Of a stretch of DNA of 64,000 nucleotides, positions 36,532 to 49,134 are shown in pieces. The notes beneath the pieces were generated by a model. It was not told the origin of the DNA. It saw only the letters and a program-made list of their open reading frames with translations, and did not search any database. The DNA is taken from NCBI GenBank assembly GCA_001972305.1, contig BDDD01000309.1, forward strand, positions 124,001 to 188,000. Direction: 5' to 3'. Position numbers and translations under genes: made by a program. The stretch's first letter is position 1, and every line of letters starts with the position of its first letter. The DNA comes from Cephalotus follicularis (Eukaryota > Streptophyta > Magnoliopsida > Oxalidales > Cephalotaceae).

Positions 36532-37647
36532 TTAACCAAAAGTATAGGAATCACCTACCTCATTCTCGTTATCCTCATCATCATCACTCAATGCCATAAA
36601 GCATAGGTTTGCTACTTGCTCGGTGACTTCATCTTCGGAGGATTCATCATCACTTAGGTGCCAAGCCTTGAGTGCTTTCTTCTTGAATAGCTTCTTTTTC
36701 TTCAATTGTGGGCAATCAACTTTGATGTGCCCCGGTTTGTTGCATTCGAAACATGTGGGAGGATCCATCTTGCTTCCTTCTCCCTTGTTGAAGTTTCTCT
36801 TTTGAAATCTTCTTGCCTTGTTCATCTTTGCGAATTTTGTAAACCGTTTCGCAAAGAGAACATAGTCCTCTTCCTCTAGCTCATCTCCACTAGACATTTC
36901 TTCCTTGTGTGTACTTTTGAGAGCAATGTCCTTTCTTTTCTCCTCTTGCGGCTTTGTCTCCACCACATTTGCCAATTTCTTGTTCAATTTAACCTCATGA
37001 GTCATGAGGGAGCCTAGAAGTTCTTCAATCTCCATTGTCTTCAAGTCCTTCGATTCTTCAATTGCCGTCACCTTGGGTTCCCACTCATCATTGAGACACC
37101 CTAGCAATTTCCTTACAAGTTCGTCCTGCCCAAATACCTTACCAAGACTAAGCAAACCATTAGTAATATCAAGCAACCGATTATACAAATTCTTAATGGA
37201 TTCGTTCGGTTGCATTTTAAACAATTCATAATCTCTATTTAGCAAGACAAGTTTGGCATTCTTAACTTGCTCGGTACCATAGTGGGTTAGGGTGAGCAAT
37301 TTCCACACCTCATGTGCGGAAGTACATCTCCTAACGAGATTGTATTCGGTCTTGTCTAAAGATACAAGTAAAATGTTCAAGGCCTTGTTATCTATAGTCA
37401 ATTTTCTAAAGTCATCCTCATCCCATTCGTCTTCCGGTTTGGAAACGAGTTCATTTTTGTCATTGAGCTTCATAGGGGTGTGAGGGCCATTCTTAACACT
37501 AAGCCAATTCCTAAAGTCTCTAAACTTAAGATATATCTCCATACGGCTTTTCCAATAAGGAAAATCGTCACCACTAAAGAATGGGACCTTAAATTCGGAA
37601 ACATCGTCATTGTGTCAGGATTGGTTGTTCATGCTAGTAGCGGCCAT
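36532..37647 (-). other. Sirevirus-type gag with zinc knuckle
   Basis: Minus strand: VPFFSGDDFPYWKSRMEIYL begins the gag core, and WKLLTLTHYGTEQVKNAKLV with YELFKMQPNESI follows in the UBN2-type pattern of SIRE/Maximus elements. CFECNKPGHIKVDCPQ is a CCHC zinc knuckle near 36730. It acts as the capsid and nucleocapsid component in autonomous relatives. Confidence 0.85.
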
Positions 37648-37917
37648 GATCTAAACTCAAGATGTTAATCTTTAAAAAAAATGAAGCTCACTTTGAACAA
37701 AGCTATAAGTGTGTATGTAATGTAAAAGTAAAGCTTTGTAAATGTAGATGATTGCTTTGGATTTGATCTCTTTTGATTTTGTGAGTGCTTGGTATTGTAC
37801 TTGAGATAGCTTGAGAGAATGTGTAACTTGAAAGCTTGATCACTTGTGCAAGAGCTCTAATTTTCCTCTTATAGTTGAGCCTCCAACGGATCTATTTTTA
37901 ACTGTCTGATACAAATC

Positions 37918-38420
37918 CAGTCGGCTGGATTTGGACGGCAGTCAGCTGGTTTGATGGCGCGTATATTTGAATATAGCCCTTGGTAGTGCGGCAGTCGGCT
38001 GGATACTGTAGGCAGTCGACTGGAGTGCTTGGCAGTCGACTGGTCCCCTGCTACAGTCGGCTGTTGAGGCTAAATAAGAAGTTACAGAACGTACTGTCAT
38101 ATTTTGCACAATTGATGGCAGTCGGCTGGATTCCCTGGCAGTCGACTGGACCCCCTGGCAGTCGACTGGTCCCCTGCTTCAGTCAGCTGGATTGGGTGTT
38201 AAATGTTACAGAAGCTTCTGCCTGATTTGTACCCCATGGCAGTCGACTGTTGCCCTGTGACAGTCGACTGGATTTGCCTGGCAGTCGACTGGACCCCTGT
38301 GTCAGTCGACTGGTGTGCTGTTTCTGCAGATTCTGGGTTTTGGTTGAAGATGCAGTCGACTACATGACTTTGGAAGTCGACTCCTAGCCTTGGCAGTCGA
38401 CTGGATTGCTCTCCAGTCGG
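37918..38420. repeat. CAGTCGACTG / CAGTCGGCTG word array, right LTR region
   Basis: At least 16 copies of CAGTCGACTGG or CAGTCGGCTGG, spaced roughly 15-40 bases apart, run from beyond the 391-bp repeat into it. Confidence 0.9.
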
Positions 38421-38587
38421 CTGGATTGGCCTGTATCTGCATAAACATTCTTGGCACAACTTTGGACAAAGAATTAAGTGAGTAAATGCAGTTATAACTT
38501 AAAGAATTATGCATACAAGTAATCTACGTTTGTTAATCATCAAAATAACATGTGTAATGCAATAAATCGGGGTGGCAATGGCCAACA
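38197..38587 (-). repeat. 5' LTR copy of the Sirevirus derivative
   Basis: On minus it starts TGTTGGCCATTGCC. The 391-bp figure covers only the part shared with the left copy. A TATA-like CTATAAGA on minus (plus 37867-37874) lies beyond it, so the true LTR probably extends further toward gag. Confidence 0.75.
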
Positions 38588-40574
38588 AATATAATCAGAT
38601 TGCCAAACACAGTCCGACAGGTGAGTAACGGAGCTCTGCTGTACTCACACTCAGCATACCATCATAGACCAATGGTATGTTGTAGATCTAGGCTATGGAT
38701 ACTTGGGGGCAGTCCCACATAACACCACATCATAGACAATGAGCCTACTAAGGAGAGTTGAGCGTCGTATGTACACCTCACCCTCTACCGGTATCATATG
38801 TGACATGTCACAAGGTACCAGCATCAGAGTAGAAAGCATGATATCATAATCACAGAGATCCATAAATAGGAAGGTGACCTCATCACCCAGAATCCGAGCA
38901 CTCGTATGCTCGTAATCACATAACAATCAATGCTCATACTCAACGCAAGACATATGGGATTCAAATCCCGGTCGAATCATAACATATCATAATCATAAAA
39001 AGGGCACATATATAAAAGTCTCAATGACAATAAAAGATAGGAAGGGAATGTCTCACTCACAGATTACTGCAATCCACTATCGCAGACTAGTCTCTCGATG
39101 CTCCGGATTAGCTACCGGATCCACGTCTACAATGCCATCACATTACGAATTCAATAAGCATATTTCATATGCTTATACGAAAAAGATGCAGGCAATGCAC
39201 ATATATGCCATACAAAGGCCATATTCTCCATGTTACCCTTTGATTCTAAATTAGCATTACCAACCATTTCATTAAAGCAAAGGATTTAATCAATCTCTTA
39301 TCATTTAATCATAAAAGCCAACATATTTAAGGCATCAAAATGATCCTCTCATTACTAATTTACTTCCTATTCTTAGTCCACAGGCTACTAACATACAATA
39401 ACACCCTTTAATCATTCTTTTAAACCATAAAAAACATCAATTCTCCTTTCCTTTATGGAACCCAAAAATTAAAAGAAGAAACTTGATGATTAATCTGTAA
39501 TACTTTACTCCAATATAGTCCAAATATCTTCTACTATCAAGCTATATTCATCACTCCAATCATCCTTCCTCCTCCGCGAGAATTGAGAGATAAAATGCAA
39601 ACATATCCACAAATCTTAGAAATGAAATGATGAACCTACCTTAATGTATTAGAAAAGAGGATAATAACTCTATTACAAGCTTGATTTCCTTGAAGAAAAT
39701 TGAAGAAGAATTGGGGAGCTTGTAAGTTGATATAGTTCAGCCCCAAGAGAACAAGAATTGCCATTCTTCCTTATTTATAAGGCTAATAAGATACTAAGTA
39801 TGGAGTGCTCTAGAACCCGTGAGAATAGTGTAGAGCTTTGCTGAATTTTTTGCATATATTCAGCATAATTTGGGCCTTGGGAAAGCATGATTTCGGCCAT
39901 ACAAGATGGAGTAAGAATTAGGCCGAATTTTGGGCCTTAAAAATGTTTACATCATTTTTCATACATGACTTTACCGCAGGGTAAGCCAACCCACCCAGAG
40001 CAAATCTACAATCCCACCTTTTTTTTCCTAGTCACCCCATGTCTACTCAACATATATCAGGTCTGCTCAAGGAAGGCATTGAGCATATCTGCTCATCATA
40101 GGTTTCCTTCCATTCTCAGCATAGGCCTAGTCTGCAACCTGTAAACATGTACAATGCTTTTCCTTGTCAACTCCCAGGGCTACTCGGCAGAGTACCCCAT
40201 AAGCTAACATGATGTTGAACATACTCCTTGAACGGGTATGCTCTGTAACAGTTAACGCAGGTCTGCTCTGCTAACGCATGTCTGCTCTGCTAACGCATAT
40301 CTGCTCTGCACTCATTACGGAACATCCTGTTGTGTTCAATCCAACAGAAGTATATCGAAGCCTCTAGAGCTACCCTTGTGATCCACCTCTTGAAACCCAT
40401 ATCGCCTCCTCCTACTAAGGTCTACAACTCCTTCGGAGGCCACATTTGCGTAGGCATTGGTTCCAAAATAAAACAAATAAATCACTCAAGTCTCACAAAT
40501 TATAATGAATGGCAGGCACACATAAAATGCATACTTAAATGGTTATTCTCCAAAATATAACACGGGGTGTTACA

Positions 40575-42562
40575 ATTCAGCTACAATGTAATATTTGCAT
40601 AGTGCCATCCCTGCAAATACAAGACTATCCCTTCCAAAGCATACTTAATATCTAACTCAGTGTCATATTTGTCTAAAAAATATCAATACTTTGATATGTT
40701 GTATTAATAATACAATTTGTCTTTGATCACTACAGGTGGCACAAATAATAAAACTTGGAATTTCTAACAATGAGATGGAGTGTAAAAGGATAATCGACTA
40801 TCCCCTCTACAGAAGCCAAAAACAAAATTTTCTCGTCTTTGCTCAATTCACTCCAAAAATCAATGTTAACATGCTTTTTCTAATTCGTTTAAAATGAAAC
40901 TTTAAAAAAAAACATTTAGGCATATCCAAGAACACAATATCTAGATTTCTACTCATTTCGTGCATTAAAACATCATCAAATTGAAAATGGGGTAAAATGG
41001 AACCCTAGGTTCCTAACAACCAATTATTGTCAATTCAAGCTCTAATCTTTACACAAACAATTCACATGCCTCAATGGCAACTCAATATACATTCAAGCAA
41101 TCAATTTAATGCATCCAATACAATTTAAATCCACAAAATCAATGATTGAATACATATGGTAGAAATTCTACCTCTTAAGAAAGCTCGAGCAATGGTTGGA
41201 GACAATCTCTAATTCGTTCAATGATCCGTGCCATTAATCCGAGCTTCGAACCGATCCTCCGTCTTCCCTTTCTTCCTCTTGACTGCCTGCCTCTCTCTTC
41301 TTCTCTCTCCCTCTTTCTAAAACTCAATAGAAATGTGAATTATGAGCCTTCACTCAAGTCAAATGACTTATATAGGCAACTCGAAAGCCCATTAACCTCA
41401 ATCTCGCTCATTTGAAGCCCGTTTGTCCCGTGAATCCCATTTCCATAACTCGTCCTTCATTCTAACACCCAATATCATACCGTACTATTATTTTGTTGTT
41501 GTCTCATCAATTCCGTGTCAAATGTCTAAAATGCCACTTATCAGAATCTAGTCTCTACAAAGGTAGTTTCCTTTGAGACTTTTAGTGAGGGTTTAAATAC
41601 AAGTGCTCAGTACAAGTAGTTCGTGGATTGGATAGCCTTATATTGGTGAGATGATTCTACAAATAAAATGCAGACTCTAGGTTTTTCTAAATCTTACTAA
41701 GGATTTAAATGGGAAGTTATTTATGAGTCTAAGGAATGATTAGTCATGGACAAAACGTTAGAGAACATGGATGGCAATTGTTTTGCCGAACAGAGACTAT
41801 GGACAGAAATTGATTTGGCTAATGCAAAGGAATTGATTAATAAAGTAGTATTGAGGGTTAAGAGATGTATTTACAATAGTAAAATAGATCGAGAACATAG
41901 ACAATTTTTTTTACCATTTGACTAAAGATAGCGCTGAAAGTATTCAAAAGGCTTGAATTATTGTACTATCTCTCAGTTTATCTTATGAGATGGAGCCAGT
42001 TTATCTTCCAGTATGCAAATCGATTTATTTTTGAAACTCTATCTCTATTTTGAGGGGAAATTACATCTAATAGAAGTTTTTTTTTTCTATCATTGTAGAA
42101 TCCACAATATTAAATCTATGAGGCAACTATCAAGTCATTTATTTTGACCGTTAAGAATTTATTATATAACATTGTCTTAATTTCTTCTTATTGATGTGAT
42201 GATGAATTTAATATATCGCGATTATATGGTTGATTGCATAATATGTATTAGTAGCTAATAGAGTAATAGTAATGTTTTTTTGCCTGATGTTTATGGAGAA
42301 ACTGCAGGACAAACTATTAGCTCAATGGTAGAACGCGTCCCTAATATATGATTGCCTCATTAATCTTGTCATGCGAACTCTCAGTCACATGAATAGTTTA
42401 ATGCGTTCATCAGTGAGGTTGGCAATTCGTGTTAATGGCTCGCCTTGTGTCCAATAATAGTTACAACACTATAAATGTCAACCCTAACATGACTCATTTA
42501 TATATCGTGTAAAAAATTCAAACCCTACCACCATTCATTTATTAAACGTGTTACACATGTCG
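40575..42562. other. Unassigned spacer with chromovirus-LTR-like fragment
   Basis: No credible gene. On minus, 41470 down to about 40740 looks like a chromovirus LTR promoter and leader (TATATAAG at plus 41367-41374, a GA-rich leader, a GAGGTAGAATT donor-like site near 41170). I could not fix its ends. The stretch 41500-42400 has no recognisable feature. Confidence 0.35.
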
Positions 42563-42813
42563 TGTTACGCCCTGAAACAACCTCTACTCGCTTTAGTATT
42601 TAATTGCATTACATGGCATGGTAATTATGGATATTATGAAATTGATTATGCATATGAATATGTAGGGCATGAGAGTAAATCTATACCCATATAGTTTTAT
42701 TGTATGTCTGTTTACAGTATTGATATGCATGGGGGTAGATTTTAGAGTTGAGACTATAAATAGAACCTTTTAACTCATTTCTCTCTTTTCCCACTCTCCA
42801 ATATATCCATCCC

Positions 42814-42816
<3 letters not shown>

Positions 42817-42860
<44 letters not shown>
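42817..42860. repeat. (CT)n microsatellite in the LTR leader
   Basis: About 22 CT units lie 55 bases downstream of the LTR TATA box, so they would be near the start of the LTR transcript. Confidence 0.9.
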
Positions 42861-42863
<3 letters not shown>

Positions 42864-43329
42864 ATAGATATCTCTCCAAAACTCACCCAAACAATAGTTT
42901 TAGCATGGGAAATCAAGGGGTTATAGTATATTATTGATTGAGGAGTTGATTGACACAAGATTGGAGCTTTATAAGCCAAGAACTTGAGTTTTTTCTTCGA
43001 TTTCGGACCTATAGACCAAGAAGAAGCTCTAATCTTTGGTAGAAACCTCCTATACCTAAATATGCTATGATTTACACATTTATGCACATATATGAATTGA
43101 TTACATGGACTGAAATGAATTGAAATGGTATGAATTGGATGTTAGGGTTATAAGGTTAATTGGGGGGGTTTTATATCTAAAATGAAAATGGATTGATTAA
43201 AATTATTGAAAACGGTTTTAATGGCATAAAAATGACCAATAAGACTTGTCTTGAACTTGAAATGAAATAATTTGAAGAAAAGAGTTGGATTTGCAAAGTT
43301 TTTTTTGGCAAGAAGTCTGGTTCCTCTGT

Positions 43330-43590
43330 GCTAAGAGTCAACACCCACGCTCTAAGCGTCGCCGCTATGCCTTCTTTTGAAAAGGAAATTGTTTTACAAA
43401 CCATTGGTGCATTGCTTCTCCGACAACGCTTAGCCTAACTGATGACGCTTAGTCCTTAAGCATCGCTGCTTAGTTCTATTTTTCAAATTCCTAACAGCAT
43501 TGTACCAAACCGTTGACACTTGAGGCTTAACTAACGACGCTTAAGCGCTTAGCATCGCCACTTAAGACCAAGGCATCGCCGCTTTGGCAG
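43330..43590. repeat. CGCTTAAGC / GACGCTTAG words in the solo LTR
   Basis: GACAACGCTTAGCC, GATGACGCTTAGTCC, AAGCATCGCTGCTTAG, AACGACGCTTAAGCGC and GCATCGCCACTTAAG occur in 250 bases. Similar words start near 63905 in the related LTR at the window end. Confidence 0.75.
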
Positions 43591-44987
43591 ATAGTTTTTT
43601 CGCAAATGATTGCAAATCATGTTTTTCAAAGGATTTTTCTCATGGGTCCTTTTCTAGGATCGTGTAAGGTCAAGAGTGGGTTTCTTCCCAGGTTTTTAAT
43701 GATGACAGGGTAAAGAAAAGGCGTAGAGTAAAGTCTATAGATGTGTTTACCGTAGAGTGAACTGTAACTCCTAGTCAGGTACGTGGAGTCGATTTACAGT
43801 CGACTAATCCCTTAACTAGAGTTACTCATATTATGTGATTGGTTGAGCTCCTATTGGCCTACCAACAAGCAACCAATTCTAGTAGAGCTCATATCGGTCT
43901 ACTGATCGGTGACCAGATGTATATAAATCTTGGGCTTGTGCCACCTTCGGGGAAGTTTATACTCATATATGGATAGGGTACAGACCTCATGACCGGTTGG
44001 GCTCCTATCGGTCTACCGGTATGCTACTAGGTCTAGTGAACTCCTATCGGTCTACTGGTAGGCACTAGATGTCTAGGCCACAAGCTTCCGCCAGGTTATA
44101 GACTCATGTTGTTACGGTATAGTACGGATGATTGTATGACAGTATGCTACAGTATTATGAACGGGAGGATGTATGGATTTGTAACTAGTTGAGCTCCTAT
44201 GGGCTCACATAAACTAGTTCTAGTGAGCTCCTATCGGTCTACCAGTAGGCACCTGATGTTCTTAACCTCGAGCTTTTACCGATTCGGACTTACAGATATT
44301 GTATGCTTAGATTAACTACTTATATATGCTGGTCTAGGACAGTGCATATATGGAGTTAACTTCTTGATTGTCTGATAGATGTATGGATATGAGTGTATGT
44401 TTAGATTAATGGTTTATATATAAGCTGGTATGGGATAGTCTTATATATGGATTCGTTTACCACAATTGTACACGCATTATGCCATGACATGCATTGATAT
44501 TTGTGATACTTGTACATATCATCAGCATAGAGGTTGTGTTTCTGCGTGGCTTTTGGGCTGACTCATTCTTTAGGATGGGGCATCTTTATGTGTTCAGGCA
44601 CAAAAAAAATCCAAAGCTAGTGGCAGTGGTCATGGTCATGAGGATCAATGATGGCATGGATGGATAGATCATGGATGCAAGGATGCTTGTTTTACTATGA
44701 GTTTTATGTTATATGTGAAGTACTTGTAAGCAATTGTAAAAGATGATGTTTTATTGTTTAAGCATGATAAGTTTTGAGTTGTAAGGGTGTTTATGGATAT
44801 GACATGTATTAATTATGAATCGTTTAATGTTTAAGAGTATTTGAATGTATGCACGTACATATTGTTAATGTTTTATTTTGCATGGTTTTTCGCTCTATGG
44901 AATAGACTTACTAGTACCCGACATAAGTGATTGATCGAATTTGGGTGACGTAACGGACCCCCTATGGGTTCGGGGTGTCACATGTCG

Positions 44988-45100
44988 ACTTGTATAGCCC
45001 GTTTAATAAACGAATCAAGTCAAATTAAGTCAGTTAACTTATTCAATAATATGAATTTGATTCGATTAAAATCCATTTATACTTAATATTTAATAACAAT

Positions 45101-45131
<31 letters not shown>

Positions 45132-46346
45132 AAATACAAATTATTATGATAAATGATGTATTAGTCCCTGTTAGTAAACATAATTAGGAAATCAAGTAAA
45201 ATATAGGGACTAAAGTATCCGGTTAATAGTCCTATTTAGTGCACTGTTGTGTCTTTATTATCATATGTCAGAGACTAATTTATCATTTATCCTAATGGAA
45301 TTGGTAATGGTCAACAAACGAATGGACTAATGTGTAAAATCAACGTTCATAGTTAGGAACTAACATATCATTTGTCATAATAGTCCTAGTAAAGTAAATA
45401 TGCATAAATATATATATATATATATATATACCCAAACACCTATACATACATATACACATACTTTAATAAATATAAAATACTTAATTAATATGTTAATCTA
45501 TATATGAAAGAGAATTAAAAAAATAATTGTCATTGTAAATTAATACATATTTTATTATTTTTTTAGTTAAGTAAATATACATAAATACTACTATATCAAA
45601 TTAATCAAATTGACAATAGACATACTTAATAAACAAGTTAATTATGAGTAAATTTCAATTTAAGTATATTAACCCTAAAATGACTTTAAACGTATTGACC
45701 ATAAATTGATCCAAAATCATTTAAACCAAACTCAAACTCAAACTCAAACTCAATAACTTCGTGCCGCTTTTAACCCGTATTCAGGTGCCATGATTGAAAT
45801 TGATAACCCATTATCTCTTGAGACGATGAATCTACCAAGCCAGAATTTAGATGAAACTTTTTTTTTTAACAATAAAAGGGTATCATGAATCAGTTTGCTG
45901 GTCTCGTATGAAGTCCACTTCCTAGGTAAGTCAAAATCACGTTATCCACATCCTGCTTAGAGAATTCGTGGTGAATATCTTAGTCACATGCTCCCAAGGA
46001 GACTCAAACTGAATTCATCAAAGAAATAACTTAATATCCCTTATCAGTCTTTTCACTAGTCTAAATCACCACTTGTTTTGATATGGAAAATTAGATGTTA
46101 ATGTACTTGATTTACTATTTTCAATAATTTACGCTATGCAACCGTAACTTACACAATGAAGATCACATTGCACAGATGCGGTCAGTTCTATTTTTGGCGT
46201 TTAAAGCTGCTTTTGTTGAAAAAGTTACAAATAAAGAGGAGGACTTGCTTCTGTTGAAAAGCCTGCAAAGTAAAGAAAAGCAAAACAGACATATTTCATG
46301 TCAAACTCTTTTTTGTTCACTTATTTGTCTTTTTGAGAGGCTTATC
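44988..46346. other. AT-rich spacer with microsatellites
   Basis: (TA)n runs at about 45105-45127 and 45411-45430, and an ACTCAA repeat near 45731-45755. No credible ORF. Parts of 42410-42562 and 44988-45790 resemble low-complexity ends of plant hAT-like elements, but no clear termini were found. Confidence 0.5.
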
Positions 46347-46582
46347 TAGGGATGATAACGGGTCTTTTATGATACATATTTTTTTTTAATCCGTATCTTA
46401 TCTGAGTAAGGATAATCAAAATCGAGTCCGATCCGATTCGTTTTTATAATTTTTTTAAAATTTAAATTATAATATATATCAAAATTTTATGAAATAATTT
46501 TAAATAATTTTTAAAAATATATATAATAATAATAAAATATTAAATATAATAAATTTATTATATATCAAGACGGGTTCGGTTC

Positions 46583-47483
46583 TGTTGATACAGAAATCCT
46601 TCTCTCAACAGTATCCTACGTGGAAGACTTTGATTTGTTAAGAGAAACGCCCGTCACTGATGCCTTGAGGAAGAAGGTTGATCTCGGACACCTGCACAAG
46701 GTAACAAAAATGGTGGAAAGCCCAGGAGGTTGTTCTCCCGGGGACACTCCGACGCTCAAGTTAGTCATGTGCAGATGTAATATAATACTCTCTTGAATGT
46801 GAAAATTGCTGACCTTTGTTCAGTATGTTGAACTCGTATTTATAGTGGAGTTTGGTAACTAATAGAGCGTGTGAATCGGATGTGATCTTTATCCCCTAGG
46901 GAAATGCTGAGGATCCCGGTCATTCCCTTCATCTCCGCCTGTAATCTCGCAGTTTCCTTAAGTAGTTGGATATATCACTACTTCTTCATTCGGATAAGTA
47001 CGGATCCCACTAAATCTGGTGAAGATGATAACCTTATCCCGTAGATAAGGTTGAGGTCCTCCATTATAGGATGATAGAGTAAATTGGTTGTAATACTGCT
47101 GCAGAGGTCACGGTCCTCCTTGGTCCGAGAACCAAACTAACTTGAATATGTCCGAGAAGGAGCTTCTCAGTTTTTGTATTGGGGAGGGCGTACCTCCGGT
47201 CCTCCGCCTGATAGATACTTTGGGCCGAGGGAGTCCTCGGCCCTTACACCGTGAATGTGGTCTTCTGCCTGTGAGTCCGAGGAGTGTCCTCGGACTTGTG
47301 GTCTCAGTGTGTTGCCCTCAAAAAATAATGATCCCCGGCTCTTGGTCCGAGAAGGACATTCTTTGTCATGTGTGCGCTCCTCGGCACGGCCTGTTTGTCA
47401 AGCTTGTAACCCCTGATGGACAGCTGGTCAAATCTGCTATGGACATCTGTCCTTGTTAATATAAACATATTTTTCCTCCATCA
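46583..47483 (-). repeat. 3' LTR of the Tat-type derivative
   Basis: Plus-strand ends TGTTGATACAG and CTCCATCA. The TATAAATA box on minus is at plus 46837-46844. It shares its length and nearly its full sequence with 50822-51722. Confidence 0.93.
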
Positions 47484-47500
47484 TATGCCCCCCTGATCCT
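47484..47500 (-). other. Polypurine tract (minus strand)
   Basis: On minus, AAGGATCAGGGGGGCATA leads directly into the LTR start TGATGGAGG at 47483. A purine tract here means that plus-strand DNA synthesis starts at the left LTR, so the element is oriented minus. Confidence 0.7.
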
Positions 47501-47910
47501 TATTCTCTGACATTGGTCAGAGGAGGAGGATCAGAGTTGAGAGCCTTGGCCCGGGCAATACTCCTCTGCAATGTTTTCTGTTGGCCTTTCTTGCACAAAC
47601 GGTCTGGGGCCGAGAGTATATCCTTTGTCGTTCCTCTGCCACACACCCTAGTCTTTTTGAACTGAGGACTAGAGCCTACCCTTTGGTCTGCCACCAATCT
47701 TTTCAACAGGCCTCAAGTTTTGAACTGTCATGATTAGCCTTTAGGTTGCGCATTGGGTACGCTTCACACGTGGCATGCACAGAGCAACTCCCGCCTTTGC
47801 CTCTTCGGTTCCCGCGCTTGTTTCCTCATTTCCCACGCCTGATTTGACAATCTGTCTTCCCACCGTTGGATCTTATGCGAGGTGGAGGGCCAGGATCCGA
47901 GGAAAGGGCC

Positions 47911-47918
47911 TATAAGAG
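47911..47918 (+). promoter_or_regulatory. TATA-like box of the antisense gene
   Basis: TATAAGAG on plus lies about 210 bases before the ATG at 48121. A CT-rich leader (TTCTTCTCTCATCACACC) and a donor-like GGTAAGTTCC near 48043 follow, as in a plant core promoter with a 5' UTR intron. It is independent of the LTR promoters, which read the other way. Confidence 0.5.
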
Positions 47919-48120
47919 CTTTTGTTCTTCTCTCATCACACCTTTCGCTTCTTCAACCTTCAAAACTCCTAGTGCTTTTTCGAGAGCTTAGATTCGCAGT
48001 GTTTTCAGTTCCCTTCTTCTTCAACTCTTCAAATCAAAAGTTTTGGTAAGTTCCTGTCAACTTCTTTGTTTTCCCAGATTATTTTCTTCTTCCTGTAATT
48101 TCTTCTCCTTCAACTTTTAA

Positions 48121-49107
48121 GTGATGGCTAGTCAAGAACTGTCCACTGGGTCTCCTTCTTCTTCTTCTTCTCCCCTGTCCGTTGCGCCTTTAGCCATGGT
48201 GGTTCCCACCGCTGAAAGGCTAGCCAACGTCGAAGGTAGTTCTAGGGCTGCTGTGGGTGACCCTGATGCGCCCACTGCCGAGGTCAATCCTCTGCCCGAG
48301 GATTGTGCCTTTGGTTTAAGTAAACTTAGTCAAGCCGAGGTCAAAAGGCTTAGCAGAAAGTATAACTTCCCTCGTGGGTTGACCTTCAACCTTCCTAAGG
48401 ATCCTCGGGTAGTCACCGAGAGCCGAGAAGGCCTCTTTGTAGTCTTCGAAGCTGCTCTTTCCCATGGTCTGAGGGTCCCTGTCCCCTCCTTTGCCATCTC
48501 GGTCCTTCTTAGCTTTAGTCTTCATCCTTCTCTTCTTCAACCTCAGTCTTGGGGCTTTATGATAGGTTTCTTAGTTAAATGTATAGAGTCCGAGGTTGAA
48601 GCCACTGTGAATCTCTTCAAGGAGTTTCATGTCATCTCGGCCACCCCCAAAACAAGCGGGTATTTTTTCAAGTCCCGTTCTAGGGTGAAAAAACTTCTCC
48701 TCAACCCCACCCAGTCTATAAAGAACTGGAGGAGAAAATACTTTTTGATAAAGGACTTCGAAGGGTTTATTCCCTCCCCTTGGTGTACCTCCTTAGATGT
48801 CAAATCTCTAAACCAAAAATCTCGTCTGTCCTCGACTGAAAAAATAGGACTTAATAAGCTCCTGGCTCTTGAGCCAGAGGATGTTAACTCCACCATAACC
48901 GAGGATCGCCTGGTCCAGGCAGGACTAAGTGTGGTCCTCGGACAGGAGTCCTCCTCGGACGGATCTGAGGAGGAGGAATCAGAAGGAGAGGGAGAGCAAA
49001 GTAGTCCTCTGCCCCCAATGTCTGAACAAACTTGTATAAAACCTTTGTCTTCTCTGTCTCTTCCATTAATACTGTTTTTACTAACCCTTGCATTCTCTGA
49101 TCTCTAA
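48121..49107 (+). CDS. Antisense ORF 1: putative gypsy-type transposon (PF04195-like) domain protein
   Basis: The open frame of 328 residues has a Ser/Pro-rich N-terminus. From about residue 75 it carries the domain described in Pfam as putative gypsy-type transposon (recalled as PF04195): SQAEVKRLSRKYNFPRGLTF, GLFVVFEAALSHGLRVPVPS, LQPQSWGFMIGFLVKC, and KNWRRKYFLIKDFEGFIP later. An acidic tail (SDGSEEEESEGEGE) follows. The last residues probably run into an intron-like spacer rather than coding sequence. Tat-lineage elements such as Grande, RIRE2 and Tat4 are known to carry an extra antisense ORF near the 3' LTR, and this ORF sits in that position and orientation. The protein's role is unknown. 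The start was chosen because MMAS follows the leader directly. Confidence 0.65.
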   Translation: MMASQELSTGSPSSSSSPLSVAPLAMVVPTAERLANVEGSSRAAVGDPDAPTAEVNPLPEDCAFGLSKLSQAEVKRLSRKYNFPRGLTFNLPKDPRVVTESREGLFVVFEAALSHGLRVPVPSFAISVLLSFSLHPSLLQPQSWGFMIGFLVKCIESEVEATVNLFKEFHVISATPKTSGYFFKSRSRVKKLLLNPTQSIKNWRRKYFLIKDFEGFIPSPWCTSLDVKSLNQKSRLSSTEKIGLNKLLALEPEDVNSTITEDRLVQAGLSVVLGQESSSDGSEEEESEGEGEQSSPLPPMSEQTCIKPLSSLSLPLILFLLTLAFSDL

Positions 49108-49134
49108 CACTGACTTTCTTGTCTTCTTTCAGCA

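Larger units (their letters stand above)
33067..38587 (-). mobile_element. Ty1/copia Sirevirus-type derivative without reverse transcriptase
   Basis: Repeated ends (33067-33457 and 38197-38587, 391 bp each) are flanked by AATAT on both sides (33062-33066 and 38588-38592). Minus-strand order is gag, zinc knuckles, protease, integrase, then an ORF unlike reverse transcriptase, then a non-coding region with several polypurine tracts. Multiple tracts such as AAAAAGGGGGAGAT are a known Sirevirus feature. The terminal repeats differ at only a few sites outside the first nine bases, so the insertion is recent. Reverse transcriptase and RNase H are absent, and I found no clear PBS. Some frames are broken. 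Confidence 0.85.
16971..40574 (-). mobile_element. Old chromovirus-type LTR (probably solo), split by nested insertions
   Basis: The left end TGACACGACCCG (16971) and right end CGGGGTGTTACA (40574) form the expected inverted LTR termini. The flanks are GTTCA and ATTCA, a 4-of-5 duplication. Removing the chromovirus (18271-32932) and the Sirevirus derivative (33067-38587) leaves about 3.4 kb without gag or pol. A TATAAATA on the minus strand (plus 39772-39779) puts the promoter on minus. The 75-bp repeat described separately continues across both insertions, which supports the two flanks having once been contiguous. Confidence 0.6.
42563..44982 (+). mobile_element. Solo chromovirus LTR (2.4 kb) with TGTCG duplication
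   Basis: From TGTTACGCCCTG to GGGGTGTCACA, flanked by exact TGTCG copies (42558-42562 and 44983-44987). TATAAATA lies at 42755-42762, followed by a long (CT)n leader. The same family supplies the LTR at 63169 and, inverted, the fragment at 54754-56030. No coding sequence. Confidence 0.92.

Noticed and set aside
42318-42334. TAGCTCAATGGTAGAAC looks like a tRNA A box
   Set aside because: No B box, acceptor stem or anticodon arm could be placed around it, so it is not called a tRNA or a SINE.
42410-45795. Possible hAT-like element hosting the 42563 solo LTR (GGTTGGCAATTCGTG at left, degenerate CGTATTCAGGTGCC at right)
   Set aside because: The ends are not convincing inverted repeats and no 8-bp duplication was found.
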